DNA from: an uncultured Prevotellaceae bacterium
GTDB lineage: Bacteria > Bacteroidota > Bacteroidia > Bacteroidales > Muribaculaceae
Length of the DNA: 51,118 nt
Direction: 5' to 3'
Assembly: GCA_900320245.1 (NCBI GenBank)
Contig: ONRP01000014.1
Location: 1-51,118 of the forward strand
Position 1 is the stretch's first letter. Each line of letters starts with the position of its first letter. The notes below the pieces were generated by a model. It saw nothing but the letters and a program-made list of their open reading frames with translations. It had not been told where the DNA came from and did no database searches. Positions 8,277 to 15,815 of this stretch are shown here, one piece after another. The translations under genes and the position numbers were made by a program.

Positions 8277-8984
8277 ATGAGCATGAAGAAATTAGTGATT
8301 TCGTCTGGCGCGGGCATCAGCGCCGAGAGTGGCATCAAGACGTTCCGTGATGCCGATGGCCTGTGGGAAAACTATCCCGTGATGGATGTGGCAAGCCATG
8401 AGGGCTTCTTGCGCAACCCTGCGCTCATCCACCAGTTCTATAACGAGCGCCGCCTGCAACTGCAGGGAGCACAGCCCAATGCGGCTCACCTCGGACTTGT
8501 GGAACTCGAGAAGGACTTCGACGTGCGTGTCATCACCCAGAATGTTGATGACCTGCATGAGCGTGCCGGCAGCGCCAACGTGCTGCACCTGCACGGCGAA
8601 CTGATGAAGGTGCGTTCACTCAGGCACGAGAACCGGGTGTATACCTTGCCCTGTGACGAACTGACCGACAAGGGTCTCGAGACCAGTGTCGACACACGTG
8701 ACCCCTACGGTGACGAGGTGAGGCCCCACATCGTCTTCTTTGGCGAGGCCGTGCCCAATATGGACGCTGCGGCTCAACTGGCTCATGACGCTGACATCTT
8801 TGTCGTTATCGGCACCTCGCTGGTAGTCTATCCTGCCGCCGCGCTCATCCAGTATGTCAAGCGTGGAACCCCCATCTACTACATCGACCCCAAGCCGGCT
8901 GCTGTACCCGATTGGGTACACGTCATCCAAAAACCTGCAACCCAGGGTGTAGCCGAACTCATTGAGATACTCAGGAAGGGTTGA
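8277..8984 (+). CDS. cobB: NAD-dependent protein deacylase, Sir2 family, lacking the zinc ribbon
   Basis: Removes acyl groups from lysine using NAD+. 235 residues. NAD-binding SGAGISAESGIKTFRD lies at residues 9-24, TQNVDDLHERAG and catalytic His in HLHGE near 85-110, and VFFGEAVP and IGTSLVVYPAA toward the C-terminus. FYNERR near residue 56 carries the Tyr-x-x-Arg pair that in CobB and SIRT5 recognises negatively charged acyl groups, so desuccinylase or demalonylase activity is plausible. The four zinc-binding cysteines expected after HLHGE are absent; a single Cys (LPCDEL) remains in the shortened segment. ATG 8283 is an alternative start. Confidence 0.9.
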   Translation: MSMKKLVISSGAGISAESGIKTFRDADGLWENYPVMDVASHEGFLRNPALIHQFYNERRLQLQGAQPNAAHLGLVELEKDFDVRVITQNVDDLHERAGSANVLHLHGELMKVRSLRHENRVYTLPCDELTDKGLETSVDTRDPYGDEVRPHIVFFGEAVPNMDAAAQLAHDADIFVVIGTSLVVYPAAALIQYVKRGTPIYYIDPKPAAVPDWVHVIQKPATQGVAELIEILRKG

Positions 8985-9016
8985 TGCCGGGTATTCCCGC
9001 TTCAGGGTAAAAAGCA

Positions 9017-9048
9017 ACAGCGCCTGCAGGTTATCCTGCGGGCGCTGT
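9017..9048. terminator. Bidirectional terminator
   Basis: Long stem ACAGCGCC-TGCAGG / CCTGCG-GGCGCTGT with loop TTAT, between convergent stops 8984 and 9071. On the minus strand it is followed by TTGCTTTTT, a good T-run for the lipoprotein/tdh transcript. Confidence 0.75.
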
Positions 9049-9070
9049 CGTGTTATAAACGGTCTTTGAA

Positions 9071-9427
9071 TCAGTCTTTGAACTTGATGACAGTAGTCTC
9101 GCCGGCGCGTATTTCCACCACTTCCTGAAAGAGAAGACGTTCATTCTTCTGGCGTACCATCACCCTGCGGGGACCCTGCTGGGCTCCATATTTCATGCCT
9201 TGGACCTCACCGTCCACTATCTGTGCCGTCGAAGCCAGGAATGTCTTGTCAAGGCCCGAGATGTTGACCCACAGGTCATCATACTGTTGGCCTGACTCGC
9301 TGACGAACACAAGGTAGCCGAACGTCTCGGTAGTTCTGTAGTCCTTGGCCAATTTGTAACTGCTTCCCGAGCATCCGCTCAGCAACAGGCAGGCAAGGAG
9401 TGACAGGGCCAGTAGAAACCGTTTCAT
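9071..9427 (-). CDS. Small lipoprotein, unknown function
   Basis: 118 residues beginning with a clean lipoprotein signal MKRFLLALSLLACLLLSGC (Cys19). The rest is a single small, probably beta-rich domain (FGYLVFVSESGQQYDDLWVNISG ending in EIRAGETTVIKFKD). I do not recognise the family. It starts 9 bp after tdh ends, so it is co-transcribed with tdh, though a link to threonine catabolism is not evident. Confidence 0.75.
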   Translation of the reverse strand: MKRFLLALSLLACLLLSGCSGSSYKLAKDYRTTETFGYLVFVSESGQQYDDLWVNISGLDKTFLASTAQIVDGEVQGMKYGAQQGPRRVMVRQKNERLLFQEVVEIRAGETTVIKFKD

Positions 9428-9436
9428 TGTCGTGTT

Positions 9437-10396
9437 TTACTTGTTGAGGCCAAACTTGATGCGGAGTTTCTCGATCATGTCCTTGGTCATGGCGTCGAGA
9501 TCGTACTCGGGTTTCCAATCCCACTCGACGCGGGCACAGGTGTCGTCCAACTTGTTGGGCCAACTGTCGGCAATGCTCTGGCGCAGCGGGTCAACCTCGT
9601 ACTCCATCTCAAATCCGGGGATGTATTCCTGAATCTTGTGGTAGATTACCTCAGGATCGAAACTCATCGATGCGATGTTGAACGAGTTGCGGTGAACCAG
9701 ACGCGACGGGTCGGCTTCCATAATCTCGATGGCGGCGCGCAGGGCGTCGGGCATGTACATCATGTCCATCAGGGTGCCGGCGGCGATGGGGCAGATGAAC
9801 TTCTTACCCTGGACGGCGCTGTAATAGATGTCCACGGCATAGTCGGTCGTGCCACCACCCGGAGGCGTGACGTAACTGATGAGGCCGGGGAAGCGCACCG
9901 AACGGGTGTCAACGCCGAACTTGAGTGCGTAGTAGTTGCTCAGCAACTCGCCGGTGACCTTGGTCACACCGTACATCGTGCGCGGCTGCTGGATGGTGTC
10001 CTGCGGCGTGCCGTCTTTGGGGGCGTTGGGGCCGAAGGAGCCGATGCTGCTGGGGGTGAACACGGCGCACTTCTTCTCGCGCGACACTTCCAGCACGTTC
10101 ATCAGACCGTCGATACCGATGTGCCAAGCCAACTGGGGCTTGTTCTCGGCAACGGCGCTCAGCAGGGCAGCCAGGTTGTAGATGGTGTCGATGTTGTACT
10201 TGTCGACAACAGCGGCAATCTGTTGGGCATTGGTGATGTCAACGATTTCCGAAGGGCCGCTCTCGGCGAGTTCGCCCTTGGGCTCAGCGCCGGGAATGTA
10301 GCCAGCCACAACATTTCCCGAATAGATGCCTCTCAACTTCATTGTCAGCTCCGAACCGATTTGTCCTGTCGAGCCGATGATCAGGATATTTTTCAT
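9437..10396 (-). CDS. tdh: L-threonine 3-dehydrogenase, short-chain (SDR/epimerase) type
   Basis: Oxidises threonine to 2-amino-3-ketobutyrate with NAD+, the substrate of Kbl. 319 residues of the extended SDR fold: GSTGQIGS NAD-binding motif at residues 8-15, NLAALLSA, the serine region TPSSIGSFGP, the catalytic YGVTK (Tyr-x-x-x-Lys), and the FPGLISYVTPPGGGTTDYAVD segment typical of bacterial and animal SDR threonine dehydrogenases rather than generic epimerases. It is unrelated to the zinc MDR-type Tdh of E. coli. Its partner kbl is 8.4 kb away on the same strand. A good promoter lies about 50 bp upstream. Confidence 0.93.
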   Translation of the reverse strand: MKNILIIGSTGQIGSELTMKLRGIYSGNVVAGYIPGAEPKGELAESGPSEIVDITNAQQIAAVVDKYNIDTIYNLAALLSAVAENKPQLAWHIGIDGLMNVLEVSREKKCAVFTPSSIGSFGPNAPKDGTPQDTIQQPRTMYGVTKVTGELLSNYYALKFGVDTRSVRFPGLISYVTPPGGGTTDYAVDIYYSAVQGKKFICPIAAGTLMDMMYMPDALRAAIEIMEADPSRLVHRNSFNIASMSFDPEVIYHKIQEYIPGFEMEYEVDPLRQSIADSWPNKLDDTCARVEWDWKPEYDLDAMTKDMIEKLRIKFGLNK

Positions 10397-10444
10397 TGCA
10401 GTATCTTAAAATTATGTTCAGGTTTATGTTTTCTAATCAAGGCA

Positions 10445-10475
10445 CAAAAATACACTTTTTATTAAAAACCCGCAA
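10445..10475 (-). promoter_or_regulatory. Promoter of tdh (-33 TTG, 20 nt, -7 TATTTTTG)
   Basis: On the minus strand TTG (10475-10473) and TATTTTTG (10452-10445) are separated by 20 nt, 49 bp before the tdh ATG. Confidence 0.6.
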
Positions 10476-10529
10476 TACTGCCCTTATTTTTTTTGACCAA
10501 TTTTCCCGACAGAAATAGCCTCGTGCGTG

Positions 10530-10907
10530 TCAGATGTGGAGGATGTTGCGCACAAAAAGCCAGATGAAGTAGGTGATGATGTAGAAATAGACGACGCGAC
10601 GGTCCTGGATGAAGTTGCGCAGTTTCTGGCTCCACCCGTAGTCAGGAGCGACCCAGACCACGACGAACGACAGGGCATAAGGCAGCGAGTAGGCCAGGTA
10701 GTAGTTATAACTGATGGCCTCGATAAAGTGCCCATGGAAGAGCGCGTGGATAGCGCGCTGGATGCCGCATCCGGGACAATCCCAGCCCGTGAGCATCTTG
10801 AAGGGGCATTTGGGCGAGAAAATGAATTGCGTCGGGTTAAAACAGTACAGCCACGTTCCGCATAGCAGGACGATCAAGAGCAGCAATATGACGCGTTTGG
10901 GCCTCAA
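10530..10907 (-). CDS. DUF2752 membrane protein
   Basis: 125-residue small membrane protein. The motif CPFKMLTGWDCPGCGIQRAIHALFHG is the DUF2752 hallmark: conserved cysteines with a G-C-G-x-x-R-A core. It is flanked by three hydrophobic helices at residues 5-25, 65-87 and 105-122. Molecular function is unknown for the family. It lies 95 bp downstream of a CD225-family gene on the same strand, a pairing that suggests the two membrane proteins work together. Confidence 0.85.
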   Translation of the reverse strand: MRPKRVILLLLIVLLCGTWLYCFNPTQFIFSPKCPFKMLTGWDCPGCGIQRAIHALFHGHFIEAISYNYYLAYSLPYALSFVVVWVAPDYGWSQKLRNFIQDRRVVYFYIITYFIWLFVRNILHI

Positions 10908-10935
10908 TGGTCAGCGATAAATCATACAGATACAA

Positions 10936-10968
10936 CCCCACAACAGTGGTGGCTGTTGCGTGGTGGGG
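10936..10968 (-). terminator. Possible hairpin between CD225 and DUF2752 genes
   Basis: CAACAG-CCACCA-CTGTTG flanked by CCCC/GGGG on the minus strand, followed by TTGTAT. It may be a partial terminator after the CD225 gene; the T-run is poor. Confidence 0.4.
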
Positions 10969-11002
10969 ATTCTGCTGTCGGGATGGATGATGAGGACCCA
11001 GG

Positions 11003-11362
11003 TTACAGGAAGAAGAAGGGTGCGGCTCCCATACCGCCAACGATAATCAGGTAGCCAACATTGATGACGAGTCCGATGACAATACTCCAGATGCACCAGT
11101 TCTTGGCCTCGGAGGATGCGAGGTTGGCGGCATCATATTGCCTCATAGCGTAGAAGGAGTTCACGTTGTTGGCCTTCATGATGGCAATGATGCCGGTAAT
11201 CAGACAACAGCAGATGGTGCAGAAGATAGCCAGTCCCATGTAGTTGTTGGGCTTGACGGGTTGCGGCGGTCCATAGGGGTTGTATTGAGGCTGATTGTAG
11301 CCATATTGGGGTTGCGGGCCGTATTGTGGCTGCTGATTGTACGGTGGCTGTTGGTTGTTCAT
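11003..11362 (-). CDS. CD225/dispanin-family membrane protein
   Basis: 119 residues. A Pro/Gln/Tyr-rich cytosolic N-terminus with repeated QPQYG/NQPQY units (residues 1-40) precedes the dispanin core: NNYMGLAIFCTICCCLITGIIAIMKA helix, the short loop NNVNSFYAMRQYDAANLASSEAKNW, then a second helix WSIVIGLVINVGYLIIVGGMG. This is the interferon-induced-transmembrane-like fold common in bacteria, where its role is unknown. The frame is open to 11464, but ATG 11362 (MNNQQPPYN) fits the family and leaves a 100-nt leader after the -7 box at 11473-11480. Confidence 0.88.
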   Translation of the reverse strand: MNNQQPPYNQQPQYGPQPQYGYNQPQYNPYGPPQPVKPNNYMGLAIFCTICCCLITGIIAIMKANNVNSFYAMRQYDAANLASSEAKNWCIWSIVIGLVINVGYLIIVGGMGAAPFFFL

Positions 11363-11472
11363 AAAATGATGACGGATTTTATAAAATAGTTTTGTTTTAA
11401 AGCAAACCGGTGACGCTGACAGGCCTTTTAGGCTATCATTTAGCCATTGATGCTGCCATGCCAACTATTTTG

Positions 11473-11502
11473 CAAAGATAGTGTTTATTTACAAAAAAGC
11501 AA
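11473..11502 (-). promoter_or_regulatory. Promoter of the CD225 gene (-33 TTG, 19 nt, -7 TATCTTTG)
   Basis: -7 box TATCTTTG at 11480-11473 within CACTATCTTTG; TTG at 11502-11500 gives 19-nt spacing. The distance to the chosen ATG is about 110 bp. Confidence 0.6.
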
Positions 11503-11565
11503 CACTTTTTTTACAAAAATATGACAATCCCGGTCGCATCAGGGCGAGAACTGTGATGCCGCAGG

Positions 11566-12582
11566 TTATATGCCGAAGAGTTCGCGGGAGCGTTGCTGCA
11601 GGGCTGTATTCTTGATTTTGCTAAGGACGTCCAGCAGATACTCTGGATTGATTTCGCTCATGATTTTTACCAGGCCACGCGTCAACTGGCTCTCGGGGTG
11701 GTCACAGCACCATTGCATGAACCGCTCAGTGTCACAGAACATGCGGTTGAATGCCAGTATGCTGAAGTCGCCCTGCAGTTGGGTGGGGTCGGTGATGTGG
11801 CCTCGTGTCTCGTTGAGCAAGGCCTCCACCTTGTCACAGAAGGTCGTATCGCTCAGCGGTGCCCATCCCATCAACTCGAGTTGGCGCTTGTAACGCCAGT
11901 ATGGCGTGATCACGGTTGTGTCGGCGCTGTATACGGTGCCGATTTTCCCTACCGTGAAATGACCGTTGTTGCCAATAGTGATGGGTATTTCGTTGTCGAT
12001 GAACCACAGGGTGGAGTCGGTGCCCGTGTCAGCGCCATCGTGCTGCTCGTTGTAGGAAACCCAGCGGCTAACGTTGATGGGTTTGCCGAACTTGTCGGGC
12101 ATGACCATACGCATCGAGTCGATGCCCACGAGGCGGGTGTGTTCATCGATATCGTCCCAGTAGGAGAGGTTCATGCCGCCGCATTCGCCCAGGCGCATGA
12201 AGTCAAGCATGCCCTCTTTGCCGTAGGTTGCCAGCCAGCAAGTGCGGGTGTCGCTGTAGGAGGTTTGTCCCAGCAGCAAGGTGATACCTTTGTCGGGATA
12301 GTTCTGTACACCCCACACGCGGACGATGCTGTAATTAGTGTCCACGCCCATCATCTTGTCAAGTCCCAGGGCCTGGCAAGTGGCCAGATCCAGGATGCGG
12401 TGAGGCAGTTTCTCTCCATCGTTGTCAAAGTTGAACTCATTGCCGCTGAGCACCAGCGAGTCCTCACTGATGCCTGCATTGGCCAGGAAATCGTGGCCGT
12501 TGTTGATGCTATCGCCAGGCTTCCATTCGCTACTGCAGGACACGAAAGCCATTACCAGAAGAATTATAACCAGATGTCTCAT
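11566..12582 (-). CDS. Lipoprotein of unknown function
   Basis: 338 residues with lipoprotein signal MRHLVIILLVMAFVSC (Cys16). No catalytic motif is recognised. The middle (VRVWGVQNYPDKGITLLLGQTSYSDTRTCWLATYGKEGMLDF ... NGHFTVGKIG) follows the same order of strands as the two lipoproteins at 17088-18831 (GVRDVGGGNTLAAYY ... YDKQGNILDAI ... LGHFVLQGQQV), so the three look like distant paralogues. The C-terminal 80 residues are helical. It lies 55 bp downstream of ettA on the same strand and may be transcribed with it. Confidence 0.75.
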   Translation of the reverse strand: MRHLVIILLVMAFVSCSSEWKPGDSINNGHDFLANAGISEDSLVLSGNEFNFDNDGEKLPHRILDLATCQALGLDKMMGVDTNYSIVRVWGVQNYPDKGITLLLGQTSYSDTRTCWLATYGKEGMLDFMRLGECGGMNLSYWDDIDEHTRLVGIDSMRMVMPDKFGKPINVSRWVSYNEQHDGADTGTDSTLWFIDNEIPITIGNNGHFTVGKIGTVYSADTTVITPYWRYKRQLELMGWAPLSDTTFCDKVEALLNETRGHITDPTQLQGDFSILAFNRMFCDTERFMQWCCDHPESQLTRGLVKIMSEINPEYLLDVLSKIKNTALQQRSRELFGI

Positions 12583-12637
12583 ATTGTGCCAACTTTTATC
12601 TTTTATCTCTTATCTCTTAACTGTTAACTCATAACTG

Positions 12638-14332
12638 TCAACTGTCCAACTTGCGGTAACGCACCCGGGTGGGCTCTTCCTTGCCAAGGCGCTTGAGTTT
12701 GTTCTCCTCGTATTCGCTGTAACTGCCCTCGAAGAAGAACACGTTGCTGTTGCCCTCGAAGGCAAGAATATGGGTGCAGATGCGATCCAGGAACCAGCGG
12801 TCGTGGCTGATGACCACGGCACAGCCGGCGAAGTCCTCGAGACCTTCTTCCAGGGCGCGCAGGGTGTTCACGTCGATATCGTTGGTGGGCTCATCGAGCA
12901 GCAGGACGTTACCCTCCTCCTTGAGGGCGAGTGCCAGTTGCAGGCGGTTGCGTTCACCGCCCGAGAGCACGCCACACTTCTTCTGCTGGTCCACACCGCT
13001 GAAGTTGAAGCGCGACAGGTAGGCGCGGGCGTTCACGTCGCGGCCTCCCATGCGCAGCAGTTCCACACCACCCGAGATGACCTCATAGACGGTCTTGTCG
13101 GGGTCGATGCTGGTGTGCTGCTGGTCCACGTAGACGGCCTTCACGGTCTCGCCGACCTCAAATATGCCGCTGTCGGGTTTCTCGAGGCCCATGATTAGGC
13201 GGAACAACGTGGTTTTGCCGGCACCGTTGGGGCCGATGACACCCACGATGCCGTTGGGCGGCAGCATGAAGTTGAGGTCGTCAAACAGCAGTTTGTCGCC
13301 GAAGGACTTGGCGACGTGCTGTGCCTCGATGACCTTGTTGCCAAGACGGGGACCGTTGGGGATGAAGATCTCGAGTTTCTCCTCCTTCTCCTTGACGGTC
13401 TCGTTCAGCAGTTTGTCGTAACTGTTCAAGCGCGCCTTGCCTTTGGCTTGGCGGGCTTTGGGCGCCATGCGAACCCATTCCAACTCACGCTGCAGGGTCT
13501 TCTGGCGCTTGCTCTCGGTCTTCTCCTCCTGGGCGAGGCGCTGGGTCTTCTGCTCCAGCCAACTGCTGTAGTTGCCCTTCCAGGGAATGCCCTCACCTCG
13601 GTCAAGTTCGAGGATCCAGCCGGCGACGTTGTCGAGGAAATAGCGGTCGTGGGTCACGGCGATGACCGTGCCCTCGTATTGCTGCAGGTGCTGCTCCAGC
13701 CAGTCGATGGACTCGGCGTCCAAGTGGTTGGTGGGCTCGTCGAGCAACAGGACGTCGGGCTTCTGCAGCAGCAGGCGGCACAGGGCCACGCGGCGCCGCT
13801 CGCCACCGCTCAGGTGCTCGGTCAACTGGTCGCCTTCGGGGCAGCGCAGGGCATCCATCGCACGCTCCAGTCGGTTGTCCAGGTTCCAGGCATCGGTGGC
13901 GTCGATGATGTCTTGCAACTCGGCCTGACGGGCAAACAGTTTGTCCATCTTCTCGGGATCCTCATAGTATTCGGGCAGGCCGAACTTGAGGTTGATTTCC
14001 TCGAATTCCTTGAGCGTGTCCACCACGTGCTGCACGCCTTCCTGCACCACTTCCTTGACCGTTTTGGTCGGGTCGAGTTGCGGATCCTGGGGCAGGTAGC
14101 CCACAGTGTATCCGGGAGCGAACACCACCTGGCCCTGGTACTGCGTTTCCAGACCGGCGATAATCTTCATCAGCGTGGATTTACCCGCGCCATTGAGGCC
14201 GATGATGCCGATTTTGGCGCCATAGTAGAACGAGAGGTAGATGTTCTTGAGGATTTGCTTCTGGTTCTGCTGGATGGTCTTGCTCACGCCCACCATCGAG
14301 AAGATGATTTTCTTGTCGTCAACTGTTGCCAT
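12638..14332 (-). CDS. ettA: Energy-dependent translational throttle protein, ABC-F ATPase
   Basis: Cytosolic ABC-F protein that binds the ribosomal E site and gates the first elongation step according to the ATP/ADP ratio. 564 residues, close to E. coli EttA (555). Two ABC cassettes: GLNGAGKS, LSGGERRRVAL and LLLDEPTNHLD in the first; GPNGAGKT, LSGGERNRLQLAL and LLLDEPTNDID in the second, joined by the charged linker RELEWVRMAPKARQAKGKARLNSYDKL diagnostic of EttA. There are no membrane segments. Promoter at 14361-14391. Confidence 0.95.
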   Translation of the reverse strand: MATVDDKKIIFSMVGVSKTIQQNQKQILKNIYLSFYYGAKIGIIGLNGAGKSTLMKIIAGLETQYQGQVVFAPGYTVGYLPQDPQLDPTKTVKEVVQEGVQHVVDTLKEFEEINLKFGLPEYYEDPEKMDKLFARQAELQDIIDATDAWNLDNRLERAMDALRCPEGDQLTEHLSGGERRRVALCRLLLQKPDVLLLDEPTNHLDAESIDWLEQHLQQYEGTVIAVTHDRYFLDNVAGWILELDRGEGIPWKGNYSSWLEQKTQRLAQEEKTESKRQKTLQRELEWVRMAPKARQAKGKARLNSYDKLLNETVKEKEEKLEIFIPNGPRLGNKVIEAQHVAKSFGDKLLFDDLNFMLPPNGIVGVIGPNGAGKTTLFRLIMGLEKPDSGIFEVGETVKAVYVDQQHTSIDPDKTVYEVISGGVELLRMGGRDVNARAYLSRFNFSGVDQQKKCGVLSGGERNRLQLALALKEEGNVLLLDEPTNDIDVNTLRALEEGLEDFAGCAVVISHDRWFLDRICTHILAFEGNSNVFFFEGSYSEYEENKLKRLGKEEPTRVRYRKLDS

Positions 14333-14360
14333 GATAAAATAGTTTTTTTGTTACTGCTTG

Positions 14361-14391
14361 CAAAGGTAGTGAAAAAAAACAGATTATACAA
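14361..14391 (-). promoter_or_regulatory. Promoter of ettA (-33 TTG, 20 nt, -7 TACCTTTG)
   Basis: -7 box TACCTTTG at 14368-14361 in the extended form CACTACCTTTG; TTG at 14391-14389 gives 20-nt spacing. A large hairpin ends just upstream of it. Confidence 0.65.
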
Positions 14392-14396
14392 TACTC

Positions 14397-14450
14397 TGCC
14401 CCGCATCACCATAATTGATAAAGAATTATCGTTCTTGGCGATGCGGGGCA
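14397..14450 (-). terminator. Large two-part hairpin between the AT-rich cluster and ettA
   Basis: Outer arms TGCCCCGCATC / GATGCGGGGCA (11 bp, perfect) enclose an inner hairpin ATAATT / AATTAT. It lies downstream of the minus-strand gene at 14534 and immediately upstream of the ettA -33 box. It could end the upstream transcript, although no T-run follows. Confidence 0.5.
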
Positions 14451-14533
14451 AGGCTTTATAGGTTATACAAATGTTTGTGGTCGAAAGATCTAATCACAAT
14501 TGAATCACAAATCCCTTGATAATTGCGAATATC

Positions 14534-15022
14534 TCATTCTCTCATTGAAAAAGCAGATGTTTCTCCATTGGCATTCAGAAAACTACCTTCATAAACACCG
14601 TTATATAGGAAACCATCTAATGTACCAGTCAATACACCTGTTTTCTTGACTTGAAGAATCAATTTTCCGGAGGTTTCATCATAAGAAACAAGTGATATAT
14701 TTCGATGCTCCAGGCTTGACGCATTAGTGCTTTTACCGTTAGGATTATAAAATAGTTCTCCCTCGACATTGGCAAAGGTCATTTTAGCACCACATTCTCC
14801 AAGCAAGCCATGAACTGTAAAGTTTAAAACACCGGTTTTCTTGTCGGATGTCGTATTGGTTGAAGTGTTGTCATTGGCATTTGCTCGATTGATGGCGGAT
14901 TGCTCAAAGGGATTGAACTCATTGTCATCGCTATGGCTGGGCCAAATGACCACGTATGCTGCAATTAGAACTGATATTACAGCCAAAGCGATTCCGACAA
15001 AATAACCTATCTTCTTGTTCAT
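14534..15022 (-). CDS. Membrane-anchored small protein, unknown function
   Basis: About 162 residues: one N-terminal helix (IGYFVGIALAVISVLIAAYVVIW), a polar linker with NEFNPFEQSAI, then a beta-rich domain (KKTGVLNFTVHGLLGECGAKMTF ... KKTGVLTGTLDGFLYNGVYEGSF) containing two similar KKTGVL-x-x-T strands. ATG 15022 (MNKKIGYF) is preferred over ATG 15031. Codons are AT-richer than in the flanking genes. It is the third gene of an AT-rich cluster with an L,D-transpeptidase and an SH3 lipoprotein; the NPF-x(2)-x-A-I motif is shared with the L,D-transpeptidase. Function unknown. Confidence 0.75.
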   Translation of the reverse strand: MNKKIGYFVGIALAVISVLIAAYVVIWPSHSDDNEFNPFEQSAINRANANDNTSTNTTSDKKTGVLNFTVHGLLGECGAKMTFANVEGELFYNPNGKSTNASSLEHRNISLVSYDETSGKLILQVKKTGVLTGTLDGFLYNGVYEGSFLNANGETSAFSMRE

Positions 15023-15084
15023 GAGAAACATTAAAGGATTAAAAGATAGTAATAATCATTCTGCATAATTATAATGTCAGTAGT

Positions 15085-15804
15085 TCACTGGCTATTGGAC
15101 GGATTGAGCAATTTACCATCAGATTTCTTGGCTTGATCTTCAAACGGAAGATTGCCCTGTTCCTCGCCTTTTATGATGACGGGCATCCCGACATGGGCAT
15201 AATTGTCATGCAAGTGGTTCAGGTCATTATCACGCATTCTTATGCATCCCTCACTATCTCGACCTGGCATCTTGTCCTCGTTGTTGGTGCTACCATGGAT
15301 GCCAATGCCTGAGAACGGTGTTTCCAACCGTAAGAACCAATGCCCATAGGCGAGAATCTTGCCGCGACCATCTCCAAAGTCATGCTCCCAATCACTTGCA
15401 TCTTGAATTTGTTTGATAGTGAAAGGTTTGCCAGGCTCGGATTCTGGTGTCTTCATATCACCAGACTTCTCTTTCTGACCTTTGTTTCGACTCAAACAAA
15501 CAGGGTAGCGTGCTATTAGTGTTGTGTCGTTGTTGATGTCAGCGTAGACGCTCAACTGCAGGTTTCGTTTTGAAATGACAATGAACGTTTTATCCTTGTC
15601 GATCTCTCCATCATAGAACAATCTTGCAGTGTCTGGACTATATGATTGAGAACGGTTCTCGTAGTTTGTGTCGGTTGTCTCTGGCACTTGCTCAACGATC
15701 GCGTTGTCTTGAAAGGGATTCTTGTTGTTGCCGCCTTTACAAGATGAAACAAGCAACAAAGCACCGAGAATGATGCAGACAAACGGATGACGATAATCTT
15801 TCAT
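15085..15804 (-). CDS. L,D-transpeptidase (YkuD domain) lipoprotein
   Basis: 239 residues with lipobox LLLVSSC near Cys22, a linker with NPFQDNAI, then a YkuD catalytic domain: KTFIVISKRNLQLSVYADI at its start, TPESEPGKPFTI, and the active-site motif GIGIHGSTN ... DSEGCIRMRDNDL with catalytic Cys187 and its His. It should form 3-3 cross-links in peptidoglycan or attach proteins to it, in the periplasm. It lies 11 bp after the SH3 lipoprotein gene and is co-transcribed with it. DNA is AT-richer than the window average. Confidence 0.9.
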   Translation of the reverse strand: MKDYRHPFVCIILGALLLVSSCKGGNNKNPFQDNAIVEQVPETTDTNYENRSQSYSPDTARLFYDGEIDKDKTFIVISKRNLQLSVYADINNDTTLIARYPVCLSRNKGQKEKSGDMKTPESEPGKPFTIKQIQDASDWEHDFGDGRGKILAYGHWFLRLETPFSGIGIHGSTNNEDKMPGRDSEGCIRMRDNDLNHLHDNYAHVGMPVIIKGEEQGNLPFEDQAKKSDGKLLNPSNSQ

Positions 15805-15815
15805 CGTTGGTGAGT

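Noticed and set aside
9437-10396. Generic NAD-dependent sugar epimerase
   Set aside because: The PGGGTTDYAVD segment and TPSSIGSFGP motif fit SDR threonine dehydrogenase, and kbl is present in the window.
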